A stretch of DNA of 16,697 nt from UBA4292 sp964648695 (lineage in GTDB: Bacteria; Bacillota; Clostridia; Lachnospirales; Lachnospiraceae). Positions 6,260 to 14,486 of this stretch are shown here, piece after piece. The DNA is taken from the NCBI GenBank assembly GCA_964648695.1, contig CAZYLH010000027.1, forward strand, positions 1 to 16,697. Direction: 5' to 3'. The stretch's first letter is position 1; each line of letters begins with the position of its first letter. The translations under genes and the position numbers were made by a program. Below the pieces are notes generated by a model, which did no database searches, had not been told where the DNA came from, and worked only from the letters and a program-made list of their open reading frames with translations.

Positions 6260-8019
6260 AAAAGAATGAATTTGACAAGGGTGATTTATCTAAAACAATT
6301 TATCGCATCCTCCTAATGATTAAGCCCTATATGGCACTGGTAGTCCTCTCACTTGTCCTGGCGGTAATCTCCGTGGTGCTGACACTTTATGCGCCCATTA
6401 TCACCGGAAGGGCGATAGATTACATGCTTGGCGCGGGAAATGTGGATTTTGATGAGATAATTACACTCTTGATTAAATTTGTAATTATTATAGCCATCAC
6501 CGCGGTGGTTCAGTGGTTTATGAATGTCTGCAATAACCGCATTACCTATAATGTGGTAAAGGATATGAGGGTGCGCACATTTAACCATCTTCAGAATGTG
6601 CCGCTTAAATATATGGATTCAAATTCCACCGGATCCATGCTTAACCGCGTGATTTCAGATATCGATCAGTTTTCCGATGGTCTGCTTATGGGATTTACGC
6701 AGCTTTTTTCTGGCGTGGTCACCATCGTGGGGACGCTTATCATCATGTTTGTGTTAAAGTTTCAGATCGCCCTGGTGGTGGTTTTACTCACACCTCTGTC
6801 TCTATTTGTGGCTCAGTTTATCGCAAAGAGAACCTATGATATGTTTCGGCTCCAGTCTGACACCCGTGGTGAGATGACAAGCCTTATAGATGAAATGGTG
6901 GGTGGGCAGAAAATTGTTCAGGCGTTTAATCATCAGGATGAGGTTATGTGGCAGTTTGGCAGGATAAACAGTGACCTGCGCGCGTGCAGCCAGACGGCGG
7001 TATTTTATTCATCGCTCACTAATCCAAGCACCAGGTTTGTAAACGGGCTGGTGTATGCCGGTGTGGGGATTGTTGGCTCATTTATAGCGATTGGCGGGGG
7101 GATTACCATTGGGATCCTTTCAAGCTTTTTAAGCTATGCTAACCAGTACACAAAGCCGTTTAATGAGATAAGCGGAGTGGTGACGGAGCTTCAAAATGCC
7201 CTTGCCTGTGCGGGCAGAGTATTTGAGCTTTTGGACCAGGAAAAGCAGGATGATGATGCGGATAAAATGCATCTAACGGATGTAAAGGGCTCGGTTGAAT
7301 TTAGCCATGTGAGCTTTTCTTATAACAAAGAGATACCGCTTATGGAGGATGTCAATATAAACGTAGAGCCCGGACAGCGTGTCGCTATCGTTGGCCCCAC
7401 GGGCTGCGGAAAGAGCACGCTTATTAATCTGCTCATGCGTTTTTATGAGGTAGATTCCGGTGCAATACTTGTGGATGAGACGCCGACAATGGAGCTAAAC
7501 AGGGATGCTTTGCGCTCTGGCTTTGGAATGGTGCTACAGGAGACGTGGCTTAAGCACGCAAGTGTGCGGGATAATATAGCTTATGGAAAACCGGACGCCT
7601 CATATGAGGAGGTTGTGGCGGCGGCTAAGGCAGTTCATGCCGACAGTTTTATAAGAAAGCTTCCAAACGGGTATGATACTGTCCTAGGAGAGGACGGAGG
7701 CATACTCTCACAGGGGCAAAAGCAGCTTTTGTGCATCGCCCGGGTGATGCTAAAGCTTCCTCCAATGCTTATTTTAGACGAGGCGACCTCATCAATCGAT
7801 ACCCGCACGGAGCAGCGGATTCAGAGAGCTTTTGCAAAGTTGATGGTTGGAAGAACCAGCTTTATCGTGGCGCATCGCCTCTCAACTATCAAGGAGTGTG
7901 ATCTGATCCTTGTTATGAGGGACGGCGCTATCGTGGAGCAGGGAAAGCATGAGGAACTTCTTAAGATGAACGGCTTTTATAAGGAGCTGTATATGAGTCA
8001 GTTTGCGGGGGCAAAGTGA
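6256..8019 (+). CDS. ABC exporter subunit with consensus ATP site (TM288/BmrD-like)
   Basis: This is the partner half-transporter of 587 residues, with a membrane domain (about 20-330) and an ATPase domain (about 345-587). Its ATG overlaps the stop of the previous gene (ATGA), and GGAGG lies just upstream. Motifs: Walker A GPTGCGKST with K386, Walker B ILDE with D508 and catalytic E509, and the switch histidine H540 (AHRLST). The signature is LSQGQ (484-488) rather than LSGGQ. In the heterodimer this altered signature faces the degenerate site of the partner, while the partner's intact LSGGQ faces this subunit's working Walker B. The two proteins are thus complementary. No clear terminator follows in 8020-8062. 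Confidence 0.93.
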   Translation: MKKNEFDKGDLSKTIYRILLMIKPYMALVVLSLVLAVISVVLTLYAPIITGRAIDYMLGAGNVDFDEIITLLIKFVIIIAITAVVQWFMNVCNNRITYNVVKDMRVRTFNHLQNVPLKYMDSNSTGSMLNRVISDIDQFSDGLLMGFTQLFSGVVTIVGTLIIMFVLKFQIALVVVLLTPLSLFVAQFIAKRTYDMFRLQSDTRGEMTSLIDEMVGGQKIVQAFNHQDEVMWQFGRINSDLRACSQTAVFYSSLTNPSTRFVNGLVYAGVGIVGSFIAIGGGITIGILSSFLSYANQYTKPFNEISGVVTELQNALACAGRVFELLDQEKQDDDADKMHLTDVKGSVEFSHVSFSYNKEIPLMEDVNINVEPGQRVAIVGPTGCGKSTLINLLMRFYEVDSGAILVDETPTMELNRDALRSGFGMVLQETWLKHASVRDNIAYGKPDASYEEVVAAAKAVHADSFIRKLPNGYDTVLGEDGGILSQGQKQLLCIARVMLKLPPMLILDEATSSIDTRTEQRIQRAFAKLMVGRTSFIVAHRLSTIKECDLILVMRDGAIVEQGKHEELLKMNGFYKELYMSQFAGAK

Positions 8020-8062
8020 CTAATCCGCGCCTCATATAGATAAAAACCAATGAAAAAAATGC

Positions 8063-8091
8063 TTGTCATTTTGGGATTTTTTAACTACAAT
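8063..8091 (+). promoter_or_regulatory. Promoter of the comEA operon
   Basis: TTGTCA (8063-8068) and TACAAT (8086-8091) are separated by exactly 17 bases and each matches 5 of 6 consensus positions. The predicted start near 8098 gives a leader of about 50 bases. It resembles a housekeeping sigma-A promoter, so no special competence sigma factor is needed from the sequence. Confidence 0.7.
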
Positions 8092-8105
8092 GAGAAGGGT
8101 ATGAC

Positions 8106-8144
8106 GATCAGCCGCTTATATACATAAAGAAAGCGGTGGTGATC
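8106..8144 (+). promoter_or_regulatory. Leader hairpin covering the comEA ribosome binding site
   Basis: GATCA (8106-8110) pairs with TGATC (8140-8144), and CCGCTT (8112-8117) with AAGCGG (8131-8136), separated by a small internal loop, with a 13-base terminal loop. The right arm contains GGTGGTGATC (8135-8144), a near-perfect match to the full anti-SD complement, which sets the comEA start. In the closed form the SD would be paired, which suggests control of translation by temperature, a protein, or coupling to other events. Confidence 0.5.
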
Positions 8145-8147
8145 ATA

Positions 8148-8762
8148 TTGAAAAAGAAATTATTTGCGGGGATAGCCTTAATGTCCCTCATTCTTTGTGC
8201 GTGTGCGCCCTCTTCTGCCAGTCTGCAGCTTGAGGGCGTGAGCGTTATTACAGAGGATACGACCGAGGAAACTACAGCAGGAGAAACAACCTCTGATGCG
8301 GTAGAGGAGCAGGAGACAGAGAGCGGTGCGGTGTACGTCTACGTTTGCGGCGCGGTAAATAATCCGGGGGTTTATGAGCTTTCGTCCGACAGCCGGGTCT
8401 ATGAGGCTTTAGAGATGGCTGGGGGGATTACGGATGATGCGGCGGCGACCGCGCTAAATCTTGCGGAGCGCATCTATGACGGGCAGCAGATTTATGTTCC
8501 GACCTGGGAGGAGTTTCAGGAAGGGTGGACATCTTCTTCTGCCGCAGAGGAGGCGGGGGATGCGAGCGCGCTTATAAACATAAACACAGCGACAAAGGAG
8601 GAGCTTATGACTCTTACCGGGATAGGCGAGACCCGTGCGGAGAGCATAATAGCCTACCGTGAGGAAAACGGCCCCTTTGCTGCCATAGAGGATTTGATGC
8701 TGGTAAGCGGCATCAAGGAAGCCTCATTTGAAAAGATCAAAGATTATATTACAGTGGATTAA
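8148..8762 (+). CDS. comEA: ComEA-like DNA receptor, probable lipoprotein
   Basis: ComEA binds incoming double-stranded DNA outside the membrane and passes it to the ComEC channel during natural transformation. The protein has 204 residues from the TTG at 8148. That start is chosen because GGTGGTGATC (8135-8144) ends 3 bases before it; the GTG at 8136 has no SD. Order: signal sequence MKKKLFAGIALMSLILCAC with a lipobox-like LCAC (C19 the likely lipid site; C17 also present), a Thr/Glu-rich linker (about 35-60), an SLBB domain (62-118, VYVYVCGAVNNPGVY), an acidic linker, and a C-terminal helix-hairpin-helix DNA-binding domain (142-204: ININTATKEEL, LTGIGETRA, VSGIKEASF). Many ComEA proteins have a transmembrane anchor; a lipid anchor here is inferred from the signal. 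It is the first gene of the operon that ends with comEC. Confidence 0.9.
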   Translation: MKKKLFAGIALMSLILCACAPSSASLQLEGVSVITEDTTEETTAGETTSDAVEEQETESGAVYVYVCGAVNNPGVYELSSDSRVYEALEMAGGITDDAAATALNLAERIYDGQQIYVPTWEEFQEGWTSSSAAEEAGDASALININTATKEELMTLTGIGETRAESIIAYREENGPFAAIEDLMLVSGIKEASFEKIKDYITVD

Positions 8763-8799
8763 GATAAAACATCGCAGTGGGGAAAGGAATTAGCGGATT

Positions 8800-9489
8800 A
8801 TGCCGAAAGTGTTGATCGTGGATGATGAGAAGATGATTGTAAAGGGTCTGAAATTTAGCCTAGAGCAGGAGCAGATGCAGGTGGACTGCGCTTATGACGG
8901 AGAGGAAGCCATCCAGCTGGCAGAGAAAAACACCTACGATTTGGTACTGCTTGATGTAATGCTTCCAAAATTTGACGGCTTTCAGGTTCTGCAGCAGATA
9001 CGGGAGTTTTCAGATATGCCGGTGATCATGCTCACAGCCAAGGGTGATGATATGGATAAGATTTTGGGGCTTGAGTATGGCGCGGACGATTATATAACAA
9101 AGCCGTTTAATATCTTAGAGGTAAAGGCGCGCATTAAGGCTATCATGAGAAGAACCAGAAACGCTGCAAAGCAGGATGAGCAGTCCCAAAAGACCATCAC
9201 CGTTGGCGATATGACCCTGGATATGGACGGAAGGCGCGTCTTTATACAGGAAAATGAGGTAAACCTTACCGCCAAGGAGTTTGACCTTTTGGAACTTTTG
9301 GTAACAAACCCAAACAAGGTTTACAGCCGCGAATCCTTATTGCAGCTGGTGTGGGGATATGAATATCCGGGGGATGTGAGAACTGTGGATGTGCACATAA
9401 GGCGGCTTAGAGAAAAGATAGAGGCTAATCCCAGTGAGCCCCAGTATGTACACACAAAGTGGGGAGTAGGATATTATTTTAAAAAGTAG
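8800..9489 (+). CDS. OmpR/PhoB-family response regulator in the competence operon
   Basis: A DNA-binding transcription regulator of 229 residues, activated by phosphorylation. The receiver domain (1-120) has the acidic pair D8-D9, phospho-acceptor D52 (LLDVMLP), T79 and K101 (ITKPF). The winged-helix domain (about 130-229) has the family's RTVDVHIRRLREK recognition helix and the terminal WGVGYYF wing. The ATG follows GGAAAGGAA at 8781-8789. It lies 37 bases after comEA with no terminator between, and its partner kinase follows 24 bases later, so these are probably one transcript. It resembles the WalR/MtrA/PhoP group but cannot be assigned to one of them by eye. Its targets may include its own operon; no binding site was identified. 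Confidence 0.93.
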   Translation: MPKVLIVDDEKMIVKGLKFSLEQEQMQVDCAYDGEEAIQLAEKNTYDLVLLDVMLPKFDGFQVLQQIREFSDMPVIMLTAKGDDMDKILGLEYGADDYITKPFNILEVKARIKAIMRRTRNAAKQDEQSQKTITVGDMTLDMDGRRVFIQENEVNLTAKEFDLLELLVTNPNKVYSRESLLQLVWGYEYPGDVRTVDVHIRRLREKIEANPSEPQYVHTKWGVGYYFKK

Positions 9490-9513
9490 CAATCTAAAGA
9501 CAAGGAGGACGAG

Positions 9514-10941
9514 ATGAAAAAGTTTAAATTTTTCAAGAATTTTTACAGTCTGCGCCTCCTTGTTTTTCTTCTTGTCTTTTTAGCTGGGGTTTTGCCGCTG
9601 TCAATTTTAGGAATAGTCCTGTATCAGAATTTCAATGATACGCTGCTTGAGACAAGAGAGACGGAGCTTAAATCTCAGACCCTTGTCCTAGCAAACCAGA
9701 TTGTAACGGCCGGGTATCTATATAATGACACAATTTCATCAGACCTCACCGGAGATATGCAGCAGATGGCCACCAACTATGACGGCAGGATTATGGTGCT
9801 TGACGCCTCTTTTATGGTGATAAGCGATACCCTGGGTGTAAATGAAGGGCGTTTTTTGATAGATGAGAATGTCCTAGCGGCATATAACGGCTCTGTCTAT
9901 TTTATGACTGACATGGAGGAGGAGACGATGCTTCTTATCATGTCAATACAGAGCACCTCAAGTGATACAGTGCTAGGGGTGATCGTGGTCACATCAAGCA
10001 TTTCACAGCAGCTTAGTCAGTTAAATAGCTTAGGGGACAGGATGATATTGGTAACGCTAATGCTGGTGGTGCTGCTTCTTGCCCTTGCCATAGGTGCCTC
10101 TTACATTGCGGTCATTCCCTTTGGATCACTACAAGAATCCATAAAGCAGGTAAGCGCAGGCACGTCCCTCTCCTTAAATCCCGTGGGATATTCAGAGCTT
10201 ACAGAGGTGACAGTTGCATTTAACGACATCTTAACGCAGCTACAAAGACTTGACGAATCCCGCAAGGAATTTGTCTCAAATGTCTCCCACGAATTAAAAA
10301 CGCCGATCACCTCCATCAGGCTTTTAGCGGATTCGCTGATGGCAATGGAGGATGCGCCAATTAAGCTTTATAAGGAGTTTATGGAGGATATATCCTCGGA
10401 GATTGACCGCGAGTCAAAGATTATATCCGACCTTTTAACGCTTGTAAAGATGGATAAGTCAGTGGCGTCTTTAGAGATTGGCAAGGTGGATATGAATGAG
10501 TCCCTTGGCAATATTTTACATAGGCTACTCCCCATTGCAAAGCAGCGAAATATCGAGCTTGTGATGGAGAGCTTTAGACCTGTAATAGCGGAGGTGGACG
10601 AATCAAAGCTAAGCCTGGCTATCAGCAACCTGGTGGAAAACGGCATCAAGTACAATGTGGACGGAGGTCAGGTAGTTGTATCCCTAAACGCGGACCACAA
10701 GTATATGTACATTAATGTGCGGGATTCTGGCGAGGGGATACCGGAGGATTGCCTGGATTTGATATTTGATAGATTTTACCGGGTGGACAAGGCAAGATCC
10801 AGAGAGACCGGAGGAACCGGATTGGGGCTTGCCATCACAAAGAACGTGGTTCAGATGCATGGCGGCGCGATCAAAGTTTACAGCAAATTAAACGAGGGTA
10901 CCACCTTTTCGGTGCGCATCCCCTTAACTTACGTAGAATAG
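9514..10941 (+). CDS. Membrane sensor histidine kinase with HAMP domain, partner of the preceding regulator
   Basis: This 475-residue sensor phosphorylates the regulator before it. AAGGAGG (9502-9508) precedes the ATG. Order: TM1 (about 13-37), an outer sensing region (about 40-174) that looks like a single Cache/PAS-like fold (IMVLDASFMVISDT), TM2 (about 176-202), HAMP (about 200-252), DHp helix with phospho-acceptor H259 (SHELKTP), and ATPase domain with N-box N376, G1 box D404 (DSGEGIP), F-box (IFDRFYRVD) and G2 box (GGTGLGLAI). All catalytic motifs are intact. The ligand is unknown. The lipoprotein gene starts almost at its stop codon, so they are likely translationally coupled. Confidence 0.94.
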   Translation: MKKFKFFKNFYSLRLLVFLLVFLAGVLPLSILGIVLYQNFNDTLLETRETELKSQTLVLANQIVTAGYLYNDTISSDLTGDMQQMATNYDGRIMVLDASFMVISDTLGVNEGRFLIDENVLAAYNGSVYFMTDMEEETMLLIMSIQSTSSDTVLGVIVVTSSISQQLSQLNSLGDRMILVTLMLVVLLLALAIGASYIAVIPFGSLQESIKQVSAGTSLSLNPVGYSELTEVTVAFNDILTQLQRLDESRKEFVSNVSHELKTPITSIRLLADSLMAMEDAPIKLYKEFMEDISSEIDRESKIISDLLTLVKMDKSVASLEIGKVDMNESLGNILHRLLPIAKQRNIELVMESFRPVIAEVDESKLSLAISNLVENGIKYNVDGGQVVVSLNADHKYMYINVRDSGEGIPEDCLDLIFDRFYRVDKARSRETGGTGLGLAITKNVVQMHGGAIKVYSKLNEGTTFSVRIPLTYVE

Positions 10942-10952
10942 AGGTGTGCGGC

Positions 10953-11891
10953 ATGAAGAGAAGAAGGTTTTACAAGCTTTTTTGTGCTTTTTTAATAGCT
11001 GTCGCATGTCTGTTTTCCGGCTGTGGCGCTACTACAAACGGCGTACAGGAGACATCCCTGGTGGAGGACGCAGGCGCCTATGTCTATTATCAGGCGGGCG
11101 ATGGGTATCAGCTTACCATGGTGGCGTGTGAGCTTTTGGCAGAAGACCTTGAAAGCCAGGTTAGCGAGCTTTACGAAAAACTTAAATCTCCGGAGGATTC
11201 TCAGTATGCGGCGGCGGTGCCGGAGAGCTTACAGCTACTTAGTTTCACACTTGATGGGACTACGCTTAGCATGAATTTTAGCTCTGATTATACCTCAATG
11301 TCTGCGACTGATGAGGTTTTGTGCCGTGCGGCTATTGTCAATACGATGATGCAGTTAGAAGAGGTAGAGGGGGTCTCTTTTTTGGTGGCGGACCAGCCGC
11401 TTGTTACTAGCTCAGGCAGCACCATTGGGGTGATGACATCGGACAGCTTTGAGCTTTCTGTAAACCAGACGCTAAATGAGACGGAGCTTACACTTTATTT
11501 CACGGATGAGACGGGGCAGTGGCTTAAGTCCGAGCAGCGCACTGTTGTCTACAGATCAGGACAGAGCCTTGAAAAACTTGTTGTTGAGGAGCTTATCGAC
11601 GGCCCAAGCGAGGACGATAACTATCCGGTGCTTGATAGTAGTCTAAGCCTGACAGGGATATCCGTAACCGATGGCATATGCTATGTCTATTTTGACTCAT
11701 CATTTTTGCAAAACACTCTGGAGGTGGCGGACTATATTCCGATTTATGCCATCGTCAATTCCCTCTCAGAGCTTTCAGGCATAAGCCGTGTGCAGTTTGT
11801 CATCGATGGCAGTCAGGACGCGGTTTTTAGGGAGAGCATATCTCTTTCAAGCGCTCTTTCAATGGATTTAAACTATATCTATCAGGAGTAA
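10953..11891 (+). CDS. Lipoprotein with two GerMN-like domains
   Basis: A predicted lipoprotein of 312 residues on the outer face of the membrane. The ATG at 10953 is preferred to the GTG at 10944 because GAGGTG (10941-10946) fits it, with 6 bases between. The signal sequence MKRRRFYKLFCAFLIAVACLF ends at FSGC, with C24 as the lipid site. A first, weaker GerMN-like region spans about 43-148 and a second, clear one about 177-290, with the pattern VVEELIDGP, a GISVTDGICYVYFD strand pair and a helix ending NSLSEL. GerMN domains occur in GerM (spore cell wall and germination) and in LpqB, the lipoprotein partner of the MtrAB two-component system of Actinobacteria. Position directly after a kinase suggests a role modulating that sensor. 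Partner and ligand are inferred only. Confidence 0.88.
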   Translation: MKRRRFYKLFCAFLIAVACLFSGCGATTNGVQETSLVEDAGAYVYYQAGDGYQLTMVACELLAEDLESQVSELYEKLKSPEDSQYAAAVPESLQLLSFTLDGTTLSMNFSSDYTSMSATDEVLCRAAIVNTMMQLEEVEGVSFLVADQPLVTSSGSTIGVMTSDSFELSVNQTLNETELTLYFTDETGQWLKSEQRTVVYRSGQSLEKLVVEELIDGPSEDDNYPVLDSSLSLTGISVTDGICYVYFDSSFLQNTLEVADYIPIYAIVNSLSELSGISRVQFVIDGSQDAVFRESISLSSALSMDLNYIYQE

Positions 11892-11895
11892 ATTA

Positions 11896-14379
11896 TTGAA
11901 ACGAAGACCACTTTTGTTGGCAGCGGCGATAGCCGTACTGGGTCAGGTAATCGCGCTGTATCTCTTTAATTTGGTTTACGCTGCGGTAATTCTAGCCGCG
12001 GCATTTGAAATAGGATTTTTTGTGTACGGGTTGACCGGCAGGACATGGAAATACATGCTCCTTCCGGTCATTTTTTTGACCTTCCTGTTAATCTTTTATG
12101 TTCAGGTTAGAGATATAAAGCAGATAGAGGAAACGGCCGATGAAATATGTGCGGCTTTTGAGGAGGATGGCATTGTAGGAAAGGTAGCGAGAATTCAAAA
12201 AAAAGAGACATCTATTTACATATACATAAACGATGCGACTTATGTGGTTGAGAAAGATCCTGGGGGAGCAAATATTGATGATGCCGCTTATCTAGAAGAA
12301 AAAGATGCAGGAGGGATACTGCTGATAGTTGAGGAGTTGCCGGAAGATATATTCCCGGGCTGTAAGGTAATGCTTTGCGGTGAGCTTGAGCTAATCCCTT
12401 CCGCTACCAATCCTGGTCAGTTTGACAGCCGGGACTACTATCTGGCGCAGGGCTATATGTTTCGCAGTTTCTCTGCCAAGCTAACCCTGTTGGAGACGGG
12501 AAGCGGCCTGCAGTGGTGGATATGGCACATAAGGGAGTTTGCAGGAGATGTTCTAAAAAACATTTCAGATGAAGATGATTTGGAAGTGTTTTTAGCCATG
12601 CTTTTAGGAGACAGAAGCGAACTTGATGATGAGACGACGGATTTATTTAAGGCGGGAGGAATATCGCATATCTTAGCCATATCCGGTCTTCACATCTCAT
12701 TTATCGGAATGTTTCTAAAAAACACACTAAAACGCCTTGGATTTCCTGTTTTTTTAACAGCGCCGATCTGCGGCTTTTTCCTTATATGCTATACATATGG
12801 AACGGGAAACAGCGTATCAAGCCAGCGTGCGTGCATTATGATGCTCCTAAAGCTTGGGGCGCTGCTCCTTGGGAGAAGTGCGGACACTCTCTCATCCATG
12901 GCTCTGTCCTGGATCATAATATCCCTGCGCTATCCATGGCAGATCACCCAGGCAGGGTGCCAGCTCTCATTTGGCGCGATTTTGGCCATTGGAATGTTTT
13001 TGCCGGTGCTTGAAAAAAATGTCCTGGAACCAAAAAAAATAAGGGCGGGCGCTGTGTACAGGTTTTTTAGAGGATTGAGGCGTGCATTTTTAAGCTCCGC
13101 CACGGTGCAGCTAACTACCCTGCCGATACTTGCCTGGCATTTTTTTCAGCTTCCGATGTACAGTATATTGATAAACCTCATAGCGCTTCCCCTATCGGGG
13201 CTTTTATTTGGTTCGATTTTCCTGGCGGTGGCAGTAGGATCTGTCTTTACCTGCCTGGGGTGGGGGTTAGTCATTCCGAAAACCCTACTTTTGCCCGCGC
13301 ATTTTGTTCTCGTCTTTTATAATAGGCTCTGTTCTATCTGTACTTATCTGCCGGGATATCTTCTAACCACCGGACGCCCAAGGTGGTGGCAGATAGCTGT
13401 TTATGCCACGTTACTCTCTGCCCTCTGCCTTATCCTATACCTTCGCGTGCGAAGGGTTGATATGGACATAGGCGATGATAAGATAGATTTAAAGCCGCTA
13501 ACAGGTGAGATTAAGAGTAAGCTAGTCCGCCAGCTGGGGTACATGATTTTTATTATTATACTGATGGTTGGCGGAGCGGCTTTTCTAATTAGGGCACGCT
13601 ACAATGAGCTTACCGTAGTGTTTATGGACGTGGGGCAGGGGGATGGAATCTTTTTGATGGATAAGAGTAGCTGCATTCTTATCGACGGAGGAAGCTCGTT
13701 TACATCCGGTGTGGGCACCTATAGGATAGAGCCACTGCTTTTATACTACGGCGTGGATCATGTAAATGCCTGGATTTTTTCACACCCGGATACAGATCAC
13801 TACAGCGGGTTTATAGAGATTATGGAGGATGAGAGCGCGGCAAACACCTTGCGGGTGGATGCCGTAATCACTGGCGCGGCGGTTAAGGAGGAGAGTAAGT
13901 GGATTGAGTTAAGCCAGGTGGCGCAAGATAATGGAATATCTGTTTTATATATGGAAAGTGGGATGACACTAACAGTGGGGGATATGAGTTTAACATGCCT
14001 TTATCCCGGAGAGGAGGAAGCTTTTACAGAGACCAATGATCTCTCCTTGGTTCTTAAGCTGGAATACGGCGAAGAGTCCATACTTTTTACAGGGGATATA
14101 AGCGAGGATGTGGAGGAGCTTTTGTGTGAGCGCTATGGTAGTAGCTCTACTGCTCTTTCGTGTACCATTTTAAAGGTTGCCCATCACGGCTCTAAGTACA
14201 GCTCATCCAGTGAATTTTTGGATATGACGAACGCCTCCTACGGGATCATATCCTGCGGAAATAATAATTACGGGCACCCGGCAGAGGAAACCTTAGAGCG
14301 CCTTGACGCGGCAGAAATAGAAGTGCACATCACCAAGGAGGAGGGAGCAATTATTGTCACCATCCCTCACTCATCTTAA
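11896..14379 (+). CDS. comEC: ComEC/Rec2 DNA uptake channel with metallo-beta-lactamase-like domain
   Basis: ComEC carries one strand of transforming DNA across the cell membrane. This one has 827 residues and all three usual parts: an N-terminal membrane and OB-like region (about 1-175), the Competence membrane domain (about 215-480) with the family signature SHILAISGLHIS (257-268), and a C-terminal metallo-beta-lactamase-fold domain (about 570-827). In the last, metal ligands are seen at HPDTDH (H630, D632, D634, H635), D734 in FTGD and H763-H764 in AHHGS, so it is likely an active nuclease. The TTG start follows AGGAG (11884-11888), which lies in the end of the previous gene, so translation is probably coupled. 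Residues 112-124 and 128-140 are an imperfect tandem duplication (8 of 13 identical). It is the last gene of the operon. Confidence 0.95.
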   Translation: MKRRPLLLAAAIAVLGQVIALYLFNLVYAAVILAAAFEIGFFVYGLTGRTWKYMLLPVIFLTFLLIFYVQVRDIKQIEETADEICAAFEEDGIVGKVARIQKKETSIYIYINDATYVVEKDPGGANIDDAAYLEEKDAGGILLIVEELPEDIFPGCKVMLCGELELIPSATNPGQFDSRDYYLAQGYMFRSFSAKLTLLETGSGLQWWIWHIREFAGDVLKNISDEDDLEVFLAMLLGDRSELDDETTDLFKAGGISHILAISGLHISFIGMFLKNTLKRLGFPVFLTAPICGFFLICYTYGTGNSVSSQRACIMMLLKLGALLLGRSADTLSSMALSWIIISLRYPWQITQAGCQLSFGAILAIGMFLPVLEKNVLEPKKIRAGAVYRFFRGLRRAFLSSATVQLTTLPILAWHFFQLPMYSILINLIALPLSGLLFGSIFLAVAVGSVFTCLGWGLVIPKTLLLPAHFVLVFYNRLCSICTYLPGYLLTTGRPRWWQIAVYATLLSALCLILYLRVRRVDMDIGDDKIDLKPLTGEIKSKLVRQLGYMIFIIILMVGGAAFLIRARYNELTVVFMDVGQGDGIFLMDKSSCILIDGGSSFTSGVGTYRIEPLLLYYGVDHVNAWIFSHPDTDHYSGFIEIMEDESAANTLRVDAVITGAAVKEESKWIELSQVAQDNGISVLYMESGMTLTVGDMSLTCLYPGEEEAFTETNDLSLVLKLEYGEESILFTGDISEDVEELLCERYGSSSTALSCTILKVAHHGSKYSSSSEFLDMTNASYGIISCGNNNYGHPAEETLERLDAAEIEVHITKEEGAIIVTIPHSS

Positions 14380-14422
14380 GGGATTTTTAAAAAATTAGCT
14401 ACTTTTTTCATAAAACAAGATG

Positions 14423-14431
14423 TGTTAGTAT
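14423..14431 (+). promoter_or_regulatory. Possible extended -10 promoter for the second two-component system
   Basis: TGTTAGTAT (14423-14431) matches an extended -10 element in an AT-rich gap after comEC. The -35 area is only a T-run (14403-14408). No good terminator was found between comEC and here, so readthrough is possible. Confidence 0.35.
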
Positions 14432-14486
14432 ATGCGTAAGAAAAAAACTATCGCTTGTGATTAGGGATCCCCAAAATGGAGGAAGT

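Noticed and set aside
8136..8150. GTG at 8136 as the comEA start
   Set aside because: It has no SD and would start inside the sequence that serves as SD for the TTG at 8148.
14389..14408. A6/T6 palindrome after comEC as a terminator
   Set aside because: The only GC content is in a self-complementary centre that leaves no loop; a weak AT stem, not called.
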